NCBI GenBank assembly: GCA_018241455.1
Contig: JAFEDW010000005.1
Span: forward strand, 1 to 22,755
Length of the DNA stretch: 22,755 bases
Source of the DNA: Pseudomonadota bacterium
Lineage (GTDB): Bacteria > Pseudomonadota > Gammaproteobacteria > Steroidobacterales > Steroidobacteraceae
Direction of reading: 5' to 3'
Shown here: positions 1-6,139 of the stretch, piece after piece
Numbering within the stretch: position 1 is the first letter of the stretch
Layout of the letters: every line of letters starts with the position of its first letter
The notes under the pieces: model-generated
What the model saw: only the letters and a program-made list of their open reading frames with translations
Database searches by the model: none
Told to the model about the DNA's origin: nothing
Translations under genes and position numbers: made by a program

Positions 1-743
1 ACGGCGAGCGAAGTCGGATTGACGACCGCGATCACCAGCGCGCCGCGCGCATGCGCCCAGTCGGTGAGCGCATCGACATCCTCGAGATTGCCGAAGAAAT
101 TCGGCTGCTGGATCACCAGCGCCGTGACATCCTGGCCTGCGTAGGCCGCGAGCGCCTCCACGGCGGTCTGGCCGCGCTCGCGCGCGTACGGAATCTCCTC
201 GAGCTTCAGCCCCTGCCCGCCTGTGGACGCCTGCACGACCGCGCGATAGTGCGGGTTCAGCGTGCGCGGCATCAACACGCGGCCCGCGGTTGATTTGCGG
301 TTCGCGCGCACCGCCATCAGGCAGGCCTCCGCGACCGCCGTCGCGCCGTCGTACACGGATGCGTTCGCGACTTCGGCGCCGGTCAGCGCCGTGATCATCG
401 ACTGGTATTCGTAGATCGTCTGCAGCGTGCCCTGGCTGGCCTCGGCCTGGTAAGGGGTGTAGGCGCTGTAGAACTCGCCGCGCGAGACGATCGCCCACAC
501 CGCGGCCGGGATGTGGTGTTCGTAGGCGCCGGCGCCGATGAAATTGAGCGGCCGCCCATCGAGGCGTGCGCGCGCATGCATCAGCTGCATGACCTGCTGC
601 TCGTTCAGGCCTTCGGGCACGCCCGCCAGCGAGCGCACGCGCAGCTCCGGCGGAATCTCCTCGAACAAGGCCTCGATGTCGCGCGCGCCGATCGCGGCGA
701 GCATGTCGGCGACGTCGGACTCGGTGTGTGGGATGAATGGCAT
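1..743 (-). CDS. gcvPA: Glycine dehydrogenase (decarboxylating) subunit 1, C-terminus cut by window edge
   Basis: N-terminal half of the split glycine-cleavage P protein, the PLP-dependent decarboxylase that moves the aminomethyl group of glycine onto lipoylated GcvH. About 247 codons are visible, beginning MPFIPHTESDVADMLAAIG. Family hallmarks include the 'FIGAGAYEHHIPAAV' segment, 'YTPYQAEASQGTLQ' and 'NASVYDGATA'. Subunit 1 is normally around 450 residues, so a little under half lies beyond the left edge. It has no PLP lysine of its own; in this family that residue is on subunit 2 (gcvPB), presumably just outside the window. The ATG at 743 has a GAGGTG Shine-Dalgarno five bases upstream. 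It lies 32 nt behind gcvH and is the third gene of the riboswitch-led operon. The alternative, a single-chain GcvP, is unlikely because the start matches subunit-1 proteins. Confidence 0.93.
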   Translation of the reverse strand, partial: MPFIPHTESDVADMLAAIGARDIEALFEEIPPELRVRSLAGVPEGLNEQQVMQLMHARARLDGRPLNFIGAGAYEHHIPAAVWAIVSRGEFYSAYTPYQAEASQGTLQTIYEYQSMITALTGAEVANASVYDGATAVAEACLMAVRANRKSTAGRVLMPRTLNPHYRAVVQASTGGQGLKLEEIPYARERGQTAVEALAAYAGQDVTALVIQQPNFFGNLEDVDALTDWAHARGALVIAVVNPTSLA

Positions 744-775
744 GGGTCACCTCGCAGTGCGCGCGGGCGCGGATG

Positions 776-1165
776 CTAACCGGCGTCGGCCAGTGCGCCG
801 TAGGCATCGGCGCCGAGCAGGTCCGCCGCGGACAGCGCGCCGCTGGGCTTGAGCCGCATGATCCAGCCGTTGCCGTACGGGTCCTGGTTGATGGTCTCGG
901 GTGCCTGCGCCAGCGCCGTGTTGACTTCGACCACGGTGCCGGCGACCGGCGCGTACACATCGGAAGCGGCCTTGACCGATTCCACGACGGCGAAGGCCTC
1001 GCCCTGCGCGAGGTTCCGCCCGACCTCCGGCACTTCGACGAACACCAGGTCGCCGAGCGCCGCCTGCGCATGGTCGCTGATGCCGATCTCCACCGTGCCA
1101 TCGGCGCGTTGGCGCAGCCATTCGTGGCTGCGCGCGTACTTGAGGTCCGCCGGTACATTGCTCAT
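776..1165 (-). CDS. gcvH: Glycine cleavage system H protein (lipoyl carrier)
   Basis: Lipoylated carrier that shuttles the aminomethyl intermediate between the P, T and L proteins. 129 residues, the usual length. The lipoylation site is Lys65 in 'VVESVKAASDVYAPV', and the N-terminal 'YARSHEWL' and later 'INQDPYGNGWIMRL' segments are typical of the family. The ATG at 1165 is preceded by AAGGAG with an 8-nt spacer. It sits 57 nt downstream of gcvT and 32 nt upstream of gcvPA, all on the minus strand, so cotranscription from the gcvT leader is expected. Confidence 0.97.
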   Translation of the reverse strand: MSNVPADLKYARSHEWLRQRADGTVEIGISDHAQAALGDLVFVEVPEVGRNLAQGEAFAVVESVKAASDVYAPVAGTVVEVNTALAQAPETINQDPYGNGWIMRLKPSGALSAADLLGADAYGALADAG

Positions 1166-1222
1166 CCGCCTGACTCCTTGGGATTGCCGATCGTCCAGAT
1201 TGCCCTGTCGTTCACCACGCCG

Positions 1223-2314
1223 CTACACCAGCACGCGCCCGTGGCGCACGAATGGCGGCCGCACGATGCGCGCGTCGAGGAGCTTGCCGCGCACGTCCAC
1301 CTGCACGGTGCCGCCAACGCCCGCGGCGGCGGCCGGCACGCGCGCCAGCGCGATCGAACGCGCCAATGTCGGCGAAAACGTGCCGCTGGTGACCAGGCCG
1401 TCGCCGGCGCTGGTCGCGACGCGCTGGTGCGAGCGCATCACGGCGCGCTCATCGAGCAGCAACCCTACTGCCCGGTTCCCGCCGGCAGCACCACGTATCG
1501 ACTCGAGTGCGCCGCGGCCGATGAACGGCCTGTCCGCCGGCTCGAAGGCCACGGTCCACGCCAGCCCGGTCTCGAGCGGGTGCGTGCTTTCATCCATGTC
1601 GCTGCCGTAGAGGTTCATGCCGGCCTCGAGCCGCAGCGTATCGCGCGCACCCAGGCCGCATGAGCGCACGCCTTTTGCGTTGAGCTGTGTCCAGAGCGCG
1701 TTCGCACCGGCCGCGGGCAGCGTGACCTCGAACCCGTCCTCGCCGGTGTAGCCGGTGCGCGCAATGAACCAGTCGCCGATCTGTGCGCCGCAGAACACCT
1801 CGAGCGCCAGCGCCGCCGCCGCGTCCGGTGGCGGGAGGAGCGAGGCCAGCTGTGCGCGCGCCGTCGGCCCCTGCACCGCAATCATCGCCAGCTCGGCGCG
1901 TTCGCGCACCTCGACGCCGAACGTGACCGCCTGGGCGCGCATCCACGCCAGGTCCTTGTCGCGCGTGCCGGCGTTGACGACCAGCCGGTACCACGTGGGC
2001 TCGAGGAAATACGCGATCAGGTCGTCGATGATGCCGCCGTCCTCGCGCAGCATGCAGCTGTACAGGGCCTTGCCGGGCAACGCGAGGCGCGCGATGTCGT
2101 TGGCCAGCAGCGCCCGCAGGAACTCGCGCACGTGCGGGCCGTGCAGGTCCGCGACGCACATGTGCGACACGTCGAACAGGCCGGCCGCGCGGCGCACCGC
2201 GTGGTGCTCCTCGATCTGCGAGCCGTAGTTGACCGGCATGTCCCAGCCGCCGAAGTCGACGATGCGCGCGCCAAGCGCGACATGCAGGTCGTACAGGGGT
2301 GTGCGCAATCCCAA
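1223..2314 (-). CDS. gcvT: Glycine cleavage system T protein (aminomethyltransferase)
   Basis: Tetrahydrofolate-dependent aminomethyltransferase releasing ammonia and 5,10-methylene-THF from aminomethyl-GcvH. From a TTG start at 2314 the product is 363 residues, essentially the length of E. coli GcvT (364). It begins MGLRTPLYDLHVALGARIVD and contains 'GGWDMPVNYGSQIEEHHAVR' and the catalytic-region 'GGIIDDLIAYF' (D97/D98). The reading frame stays open for another 101 codons upstream, but that stretch is riboswitch and terminator. The TTG has GGAG six bases upstream, lies just after the terminator, and gives the family N-terminus, so it is preferred. A second in-frame TTG two codons later is the only close alternative. 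First gene of the operon with gcvH and gcvPA. Confidence 0.95.
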   Translation of the reverse strand: MGLRTPLYDLHVALGARIVDFGGWDMPVNYGSQIEEHHAVRRAAGLFDVSHMCVADLHGPHVREFLRALLANDIARLALPGKALYSCMLREDGGIIDDLIAYFLEPTWYRLVVNAGTRDKDLAWMRAQAVTFGVEVRERAELAMIAVQGPTARAQLASLLPPPDAAAALALEVFCGAQIGDWFIARTGYTGEDGFEVTLPAAGANALWTQLNAKGVRSCGLGARDTLRLEAGMNLYGSDMDESTHPLETGLAWTVAFEPADRPFIGRGALESIRGAAGGNRAVGLLLDERAVMRSHQRVATSAGDGLVTSGTFSPTLARSIALARVPAAAAGVGGTVQVDVRGKLLDARIVRPPFVRHGRVLV

Positions 2315-2348
2315 CGTTTGCTCCGGCCTCGAGTACAGGCGGTCGACC

Positions 2349-2395
2349 AAAAAAAAGGCGGCAGCTGCACTGCCTCGAGCAATGCACCTGCCGCC
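2349..2395 (-). terminator. Intrinsic terminator of the glycine riboswitch expression platform
   Basis: On the minus strand an 8-bp arm GGCGGCAG/CTGCCGCC, one G.G mismatch, a second 8-bp helix TGCATTGC/GCAGTGCA (one G.U), a TCGAG loop, and then eight T residues. It lies between the second glycine aptamer and the gcvT start, about 35 nt before the TTG. This is the classic position for a riboswitch-controlled attenuator. Confidence 0.9.
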
Positions 2396-2396
2396 C

Positions 2397-2610
2397 CTCT
2401 GTCCTTCGTACCTGAGAGATCGGGCCGCGGCCTCAGAACGCATGGCCGTTGCCGCACCCCTTCGGTGGGCAGCCCCGCGCAAGTGCGCAGGCGCTGCCGC
2501 TCTCCAGAGCCCGTCGTTGATCTGCCGTTCCTGGTGCCTGAGCGTTTCCGGGCGGAATTTGCGCCTTCGGCGTCTCTCGCGAGAACTCTTCGGACCGATC
2601 CTTTGGACGG
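2397..2610 (-). promoter_or_regulatory. Tandem glycine riboswitch (two aptamers) in the gcvT leader
   Basis: Two glycine aptamers in series upstream of gcvT. Aptamer 1 (about 2600-2521) has the conserved GCGAGAG (2580-2574), GCCGAAGGCGC (2571-2561) and CTCAGGCACCAGG (2542-2530) blocks. Aptamer 2 (about 2509-2397) has CTCTGGAGAGC, CCACCGAAGGGG, CTCTCAGGTAC (2418-2408) and GGACAGAG; its CTCTG/CAGAG ends form P1. These blocks match the known tandem glycine riboswitch. An intrinsic terminator follows immediately. In other bacteria such arrays switch on glycine-catabolic gcv operons when glycine is high; an ON response here is inferred from that and was not worked out from a traced antiterminator. 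Confidence 0.94.
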
Positions 2611-2617
2611 GGCACAA

Positions 2618-2626
2618 ATCATACCA
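2618..2626 (-). promoter_or_regulatory. Candidate extended -10 promoter of the gcvT operon
   Basis: On the minus strand TGGTATGAT reads as an extended -10 (TGn + TATGAT). Transcription would start near 2611, directly ahead of aptamer 1. I found no good -35 at 16-18 nt, which is compatible with an extended -10 promoter. It overlaps the region where the divergent ispG promoter would need its -35. Confidence 0.55.
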
Positions 2627-2645
2627 GTTGCCGCCCCGCCGCCTC

Positions 2646-2651
2646 TACAAT
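2646..2651 (+). promoter_or_regulatory. Candidate -10 element of ispG, placing the start site at or next to the ATG
   Basis: TACAAT ends eight bases before the ispG ATG at 2660, so transcription would begin at about 2658-2660 and the mRNA would be leaderless. No Shine-Dalgarno is visible before the ATG. The -35 is weak (TTGCCG at 2628-2633 is only 12 nt away). Confidence 0.4.
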
Positions 2652-2659
2652 TGCCGTTC

Positions 2660-3901
2660 ATGGAGGCTCCAACCCAGCCGTTCGCGCGGCACGCGACCGT
2701 GGCGGTCGATATCGCCGGCGTGCAGGTGGGCGGCGGCGCGCCCATCGTGGTCCAGTCGATGACCAACACCGACACGGCCGACATCGCCGCCACCGTCGCA
2801 CAGGTGCGCGCGCTCGCCGAGGCGGGCTCCGAACTGGTGCGCATGACGGTCAACACCGATGAGGCCGCGGCGGCGGTCGCGCCGATCCGCGATGCGCTCG
2901 CAGCGGGCGGTTGCGAGGTGCCGCTGATCGGCGATTTCCACTACAACGGCCACAAGCTGCTGCGCGAGCATCCGGATTGCGCGCAGGCACTGGCGAAATT
3001 CCGCATCAATCCGGGCAACGTCGGCCGCGGGTCGAAACGTGACACGCAGTTCGCCGAGCTGATCGAACTGGCCTGCCGGCACGACAAGCCGGTGCGCATC
3101 GGCGTCAACTGGGGGAGCCTCGACCAGGAGCTGCTCGCCCGCCTGATGGATGCCAACAGCGCGCTGCCGGAGCCGCAGAGCGCGCAGCAGGTGATGCGCG
3201 AAGCGCTGGTGCGCTCTTCGATCGACAGCGCGGCGCGCGCGGTCGAACTCGGGCTCGCCTCGGAGCGCATCATCCTGTCGGCGAAGGTCTCGACGGTGCA
3301 GGACCTGATCGCGGTCTACACCGAACTGGCCGCGCGCACGCGCCATCCGTTGCACCTGGGACTGACCGAGGCCGGCATGGGCTCGAAAGGCATCGTCGCC
3401 TCGAGCGCCGCGCTGGCGGTGCTGCTGCAACAGGGCATCGGCGACACGATCCGCATTTCGCTGACACCCGAACCGGGCGGCGACCGCCGGCGCGAAGTGA
3501 TCGTCGCGCAGGAACTGCTGCAGACGATGGGCCTGCGCAGCTTCGCGCCGCTGGTCACCGCGTGTCCGGGCTGTGGCCGCACGACCAGCACCTATTTCCA
3601 GGCGCTGGCGCAGAGCATCCAGCAGCACCTGCGCGAGCGCATGCCCGCATGGCGCCGCAGCCATGTCGGCGTGGAGCGCATGGCGGTCGCGGTCATGGGC
3701 TGCGTCGTCAACGGGCCGGGCGAGAGCAAGTACGCCAACATCGGCATCAGCCTGCCGGGCACCGGCGAGCGTCCGGTCGCGCCGGTCTACGAGGACGGCG
3801 TGAAGACCGTGACGCTCAAGGGCGAGCACATCGCCGAGGAATTCCAGCAACTGGTCGAGCAATACGTCGAGCGCAGCTATCCGCGCCGCGCCCACCCCTG
3901 A
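2660..3901 (+). CDS. ispG: 4-hydroxy-3-methylbut-2-en-1-yl diphosphate synthase (MEP pathway)
   Basis: Iron-sulfur enzyme of the non-mevalonate isoprenoid pathway, reducing 2-C-methyl-D-erythritol-2,4-cyclodiphosphate to HMBPP. 413 residues from the ATG at 2660, longer than E. coli IspG (372) but within the range of longer proteobacterial forms. The N-terminal TIM-barrel part carries 'VQSMTNTDTADI', 'VRMTVNTDEAA', 'GDFHYNGHKLL' and 'FRINPGNVG'. The C-terminal [4Fe-4S] ligands are Cys302 and Cys305 (CPGCGRT) and Cys348 (MGCVVNGPGE), with Glu355 as the conserved active-site glutamate. The frame is open far upstream, but that part is antisense to the riboswitch and gcvT. No Shine-Dalgarno precedes the chosen start. 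phhB follows 33 nt downstream. Confidence 0.95.
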   Translation: MEAPTQPFARHATVAVDIAGVQVGGGAPIVVQSMTNTDTADIAATVAQVRALAEAGSELVRMTVNTDEAAAAVAPIRDALAAGGCEVPLIGDFHYNGHKLLREHPDCAQALAKFRINPGNVGRGSKRDTQFAELIELACRHDKPVRIGVNWGSLDQELLARLMDANSALPEPQSAQQVMREALVRSSIDSAARAVELGLASERIILSAKVSTVQDLIAVYTELAARTRHPLHLGLTEAGMGSKGIVASSAALAVLLQQGIGDTIRISLTPEPGGDRRREVIVAQELLQTMGLRSFAPLVTACPGCGRTTSTYFQALAQSIQQHLRERMPAWRRSHVGVERMAVAVMGCVVNGPGESKYANIGISLPGTGERPVAPVYEDGVKTVTLKGEHIAEEFQQLVEQYVERSYPRRAHP

Positions 3902-3904
3902 GGA

Positions 3905-3920
3905 GCGCGCTGCCGCGCGC
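3905..3920 (+). other. Short GC hairpin between ispG and phhB
   Basis: GCGCGC-TGCC-GCGCGC, a perfect 6-bp stem with a 4-nt loop, between the ispG stop and the phhB ribosome-binding site. There is no T-run, so it is not a classical terminator. It could tune mRNA stability or partial readthrough, or be a chance product of high GC. Confidence 0.35.
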
Positions 3921-3934
3921 AGAGGAGCACAGCC

Positions 3935-4273
3935 ATGTCCACGTTGAGCGAAAAGCGTTGCAAGCCCTGCGAAGGCGGCACCGCGCCGCTGACCGCGGCG
4001 GAGGCCCAGGCGCAGCTGGCGAAGCTGGCCAAAGGCTGGCTGCTCGATGCCGACGGCAAGAGCCTGCGGCGTGAATTCCGTTTCGTCGATTTCTACCGCA
4101 CGATGAGCTTCGTCAACGCCATCGCGCACATAGCCAACCAGGATGACCATCACCCCGACCTCGAGGTGGGCTACAACTACTGCCGCGTGCGCTACAGCAC
4201 GCATTCGATCGGTGGCCTGTCCGAGAACGACTTCATCTGCGCGGCGAAGATCGACCTGGTCGCGGCGTTCTAG
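3935..4273 (+). CDS. phhB: Pterin-4a-carbinolamine dehydratase
   Basis: Dehydrates 4a-hydroxytetrahydropterin, recycling the cofactor of aromatic amino acid hydroxylases; homologous to PhhB/DCoH. 112 residues, the normal length. The diagnostic motif is 'NQDDHHPDLEVGYNYCRVRY' followed by 'STHSIGGLSENDF', containing the conserved His-His-Pro, Tyr, His and Asp. The ATG at 3935 is preceded by AGAGGAG at a suitable distance. It is 33 nt behind ispG and ends inside a tandem hairpin. No phenylalanine hydroxylase gene is in the window, so the partner is unknown. Confidence 0.93.
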   Translation: MSTLSEKRCKPCEGGTAPLTAAEAQAQLAKLAKGWLLDADGKSLRREFRFVDFYRTMSFVNAIAHIANQDDHHPDLEVGYNYCRVRYSTHSIGGLSENDFICAAKIDLVAAF

Positions 4274-4300
4274 CGGATTGCCGCTAGCGGATTTCCGCTA
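4271..4300 (+). repeat. Two overlapping copies of a 16-nt hairpin repeat at the phhB stop
   Basis: TAGCGGATTGCCGCTA (4271-4286) and TAGCGGATTTCCGCTA (4285-4300) share two bases. Each is a perfect 6-bp inverted repeat with a 4-nt loop. The first includes the phhB TAG stop. There is no T-tract, so efficient intrinsic termination is doubtful; mRNA 3'-end protection or a protein-binding site are alternatives. Confidence 0.6.
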
Positions 4301-4339
4301 GGTACTGCTACGAATGGCAGCGCACCCCCGGCGGCGCTA

Positions 4340-4382
4340 GCCTCACATCGCTCCGGAAAAGCATGACCGGCAGCGAGGAGGC
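4340..4382 (+). promoter_or_regulatory. Candidate RNA thermometer in the sHSP 5' leader
   Basis: The leader can fold as GCCTC (4340-4344) with GAGGC (4378-4382), an ACA/G internal loop, TCGCT (4348-4352) with AGCGA (4372-4376), one bulged C, CCGG with CCGG (4353-4356/4367-4370), and a 10-nt loop. The Shine-Dalgarno AGGAGG (4376-4381), just before the ATG at 4386, is almost wholly inside the helix. Stacked short helices broken by loops that mask the ribosome-binding site are typical of small heat-shock gene thermometers. The folding was done by hand. Confidence 0.55.
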
Positions 4383-4385
4383 AAC

Positions 4386-4832
4386 ATGAAACTTTCAGTA
4401 TGGGAACCGTTCCGCGAGATGGACCGTTTCATGTCGCGGATGAATCCCGCGCAGTTCTGGCCATCCGGCCGCGCGCTGCCGGAGCTCGTCGACGCGAAAC
4501 TGCAGTGGGCGCCGAGCGCCGACATCAGCGAGACCGACCAGGAATACCTGGTGCGGGCGGAACTGCCGGCGGTGCAGAAGGACGACGTGCACGTGACGCT
4601 CGAGGACGGCGTGCTGACGATCCGCGGCGAGCGCCGCCAGCGGCAGACCGAGAAGACCGAGAAGTTCCACCGCGTCGAAAGCTTCAGCGGCGAATTCTCG
4701 CGTTCCTTCTCCTTGCCCGAGGACGTGGACGCCGCGGCGATCCGCGCCGAAAGCAAGGATGGCGTGCTGACAGTGCGCATACCGAAGCGCGCGGTTGCAA
4801 AACCGGCGCCGGTACAGATCAAGGTCAACTGA
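4386..4832 (+). CDS. Small heat-shock protein, Hsp20 / alpha-crystallin family
   Basis: ATP-independent holdase chaperone that binds unfolding proteins and passes them to DnaK/ClpB systems; cytoplasmic oligomer. 148 residues. A short N-terminal arm (MKLSVWEPFREMDRFMSRMN) is followed by the alpha-crystallin domain (roughly 42-142), with 'ADISETDQEYLVRAELPAVQ', 'VTLEDGVLTIRGERR', 'SFSLPEDVDAAAIRAESKDG' and the conserved 'GVLTVRIPK'. A C-terminal tail follows with no clear IxI motif beyond VQIKV. The start is fixed by AGGAGG four bases upstream of the ATG. Expression may be controlled by the leader fold described separately. I saw no convincing sigma-32 promoter. A strong terminator closes the gene. 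Confidence 0.95.
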   Translation: MKLSVWEPFREMDRFMSRMNPAQFWPSGRALPELVDAKLQWAPSADISETDQEYLVRAELPAVQKDDVHVTLEDGVLTIRGERRQRQTEKTEKFHRVESFSGEFSRSFSLPEDVDAAAIRAESKDGVLTVRIPKRAVAKPAPVQIKVN

Positions 4833-4845
4833 CCTTGAGGCGTTT

Positions 4846-4889
4846 GCCGTGCCGGGGTCTCCCCCTTCCCCGGCGCGGCACATTTTTTT
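4846..4889 (+). terminator. Rho-independent terminator after the sHSP gene
   Basis: 12-bp stem GCCGTGCCGGGG/CCCCGGCGCGGC (one U.G pair), 10-nt loop, then ACATTTTTTTGATTTTT. It lies 14 nt after the sHSP stop and faces the end of the convergent rhomboid gene, whose stop codon is at 4895-4897. Confidence 0.92.
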
Positions 4890-4894
4890 GATTT

Positions 4895-5482
4895 TTACCC
4901 GGCCAGCATGCCGATGGCGTGCCGCCAGGCACCCGGGTCGGTCAGCGCGACGAAGGCGAGGCCGGCCAGCGCGCCGCTGAAATGCGCGTCGTGGTTGATG
5001 CGGCCGCGCGCCTGGCGCGCCGCATACCAACTATAGGCCAGGTAGCCGACCGCAAACAGCGGCGCCGGAATCGGCACCGGCAGCGGCAAGATGTACAGCG
5101 ACCCGGTCGGGTAGTAGACGACCGAGGCAAACAGCACTGCCAGGATCGCGCCGGACGCGCCGAGCGAGGCATAGCCCGGATCGCGGCGATGGCTCAACCA
5201 CGTGCCCGCCTGGGCGACCAGCAGCCCGAATGCATACAGCACGAGGAAACGCGGCGAGCCGATCGCGCGCTCGACCAGGCGGCCGAACGACCACAGCGTG
5301 AACGCATTGAACAGCAGGTGGCCGTAGTCCGCGTGCATGAAGCCGCTGCTGATCAGCGTGCCATATTGCCGGCGCGGCAACAGCCAGTACGGTCGGAACA
5401 GGCAGCGCTCGCGCAGCTCCGGCGCGAAGCTCAGGCCCGCGACACTCACGACACCGATCACCGCCAGCAGCAACAGGGTCAT
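4895..5482 (-). CDS. Rhomboid family intramembrane serine protease
   Basis: Polytopic membrane protease cleaving transmembrane substrates within the bilayer. 195 residues with about six hydrophobic segments, the minimal bacterial core. The catalytic dyad is visible: Ser110 in 'SLGASGAILAVLF' and His167 in 'NHDAHFSGALAG'. The oxyanion-region His and Asn are in 'MHADYGHLLFNA' (H55, N59). It starts 7 nt after the stop of the oxygenase-like gene on the same strand, so the two are probably cotranscribed. Its own Shine-Dalgarno is weak, which suggests coupling. Substrates cannot be inferred. Confidence 0.93.
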   Translation of the reverse strand: MTLLLLAVIGVVSVAGLSFAPELRERCLFRPYWLLPRRQYGTLISSGFMHADYGHLLFNAFTLWSFGRLVERAIGSPRFLVLYAFGLLVAQAGTWLSHRRDPGYASLGASGAILAVLFASVVYYPTGSLYILPLPVPIPAPLFAVGYLAYSWYAARQARGRINHDAHFSGALAGLAFVALTDPGAWRHAIGMLAG

Positions 5483-5489
5483 GCGCGGC

Positions 5490-6104
5490 TCAGAACCAGC
5501 CGTAGTTGAAACTGATGCTGACGCGTTCGGCGTTGCCGCGGTTCGCGCTCACCTCGTGGCGCAACCAGCTCTCGAACAGCAGCAGGTGCCCGGCGCGCGC
5601 CGGCAGCGTCACCCAGCTGCGATTGGCGCTGCGCGGTGACGCGCGGCGGGGCGGCGCGGCCATGAAGCGCTCGAGGCGCGGGTCCTCGAATTTGAGCCCG
5701 GCGCAGCCGGCCGGTGCACGCACGTAGTAGGTGCCGCTGATCGTCGCCAGCGGGTGCAGGTGCAGGCCGTGCACGCCCTGCCGGCGCATGATGTTCACCC
5801 AGCAATCCGTCATCACCAGCCGGCGGCCGCGCAGGTCGAAATCGAGCGCACGTGCGAACGCGCGCACGTGCGCATCGAGGCGGTGCTCCAGCTCGGCGAA
5901 GGTCGGTGAAACCTGCTGCATGCGGCTGCGCGAGTTGTACGAGGTGTAGCCGCCGGCGTAGTGGCGCGCGGACCAGTTGCGCCCGAAGCGATCTTCGCGC
6001 CGCAGCTGCAGGCATTCGCGCAGCAGGCGATGGTTGAGGCCAGCGGCGGCGCCGCCGAGCGGCGCCGCATGCACCAGGGTCGGAAACAGCGTCTTCAGCG
6101 GCAT
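5490..6104 (-). CDS. Putative 2OG-Fe(II) oxygenase-like protein (TIGR02466-type)
   Basis: 204 residues from the ATG at 6104 (MPLKTLFPTLVHAAPLG). It resembles the putative 2-oxoglutarate-Fe(II) oxygenase family in which a 'H.HP....SG.YY' segment holds the iron ligands: here H115/H117 in 'HGLHLHPLATISGTYYV', a distal His183 in 'ESWLRHEVSANRG', and Arg194 in 'ERVSISFNYGWF' as likely 2-oxoglutarate binder. The acidic ligand of the usual HxD triad is not obvious, so the exact iron site is inferred. Members often resemble phage-associated hydroxylases; the substrate is unknown. No strong Shine-Dalgarno precedes the start. It lies 35 nt after the HNH gene and 7 nt before the rhomboid gene. Confidence 0.75.
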   Translation of the reverse strand: MPLKTLFPTLVHAAPLGGAAAGLNHRLLRECLQLRREDRFGRNWSARHYAGGYTSYNSRSRMQQVSPTFAELEHRLDAHVRAFARALDFDLRGRRLVMTDCWVNIMRRQGVHGLHLHPLATISGTYYVRAPAGCAGLKFEDPRLERFMAAPPRRASPRSANRSWVTLPARAGHLLLFESWLRHEVSANRGNAERVSISFNYGWF

Positions 6105-6139
6105 GCGCGCAGCATAACCCGGCGGCGCGATCCTTGTGG

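Noticed and set aside
2315..2617. 101 extra N-terminal codons of gcvT
   Set aside because: This stretch is the tandem riboswitch and terminator; the TTG at 2314 gives the family N-terminus and has its own Shine-Dalgarno.
2645..4204. A 519-codon minus-strand open frame opposite ispG and phhB
   Set aside because: Low-complexity Arg/Ala/His-rich translation opposite a fully conserved ispG; no ribosome-binding site or motif.
4300..4345. A sigma-32 heat-shock promoter before the sHSP gene
   Set aside because: A run of C residues (CACCCCCG) vaguely suggests the -10, but there is no CTTGAA-like -35 at a proper distance.
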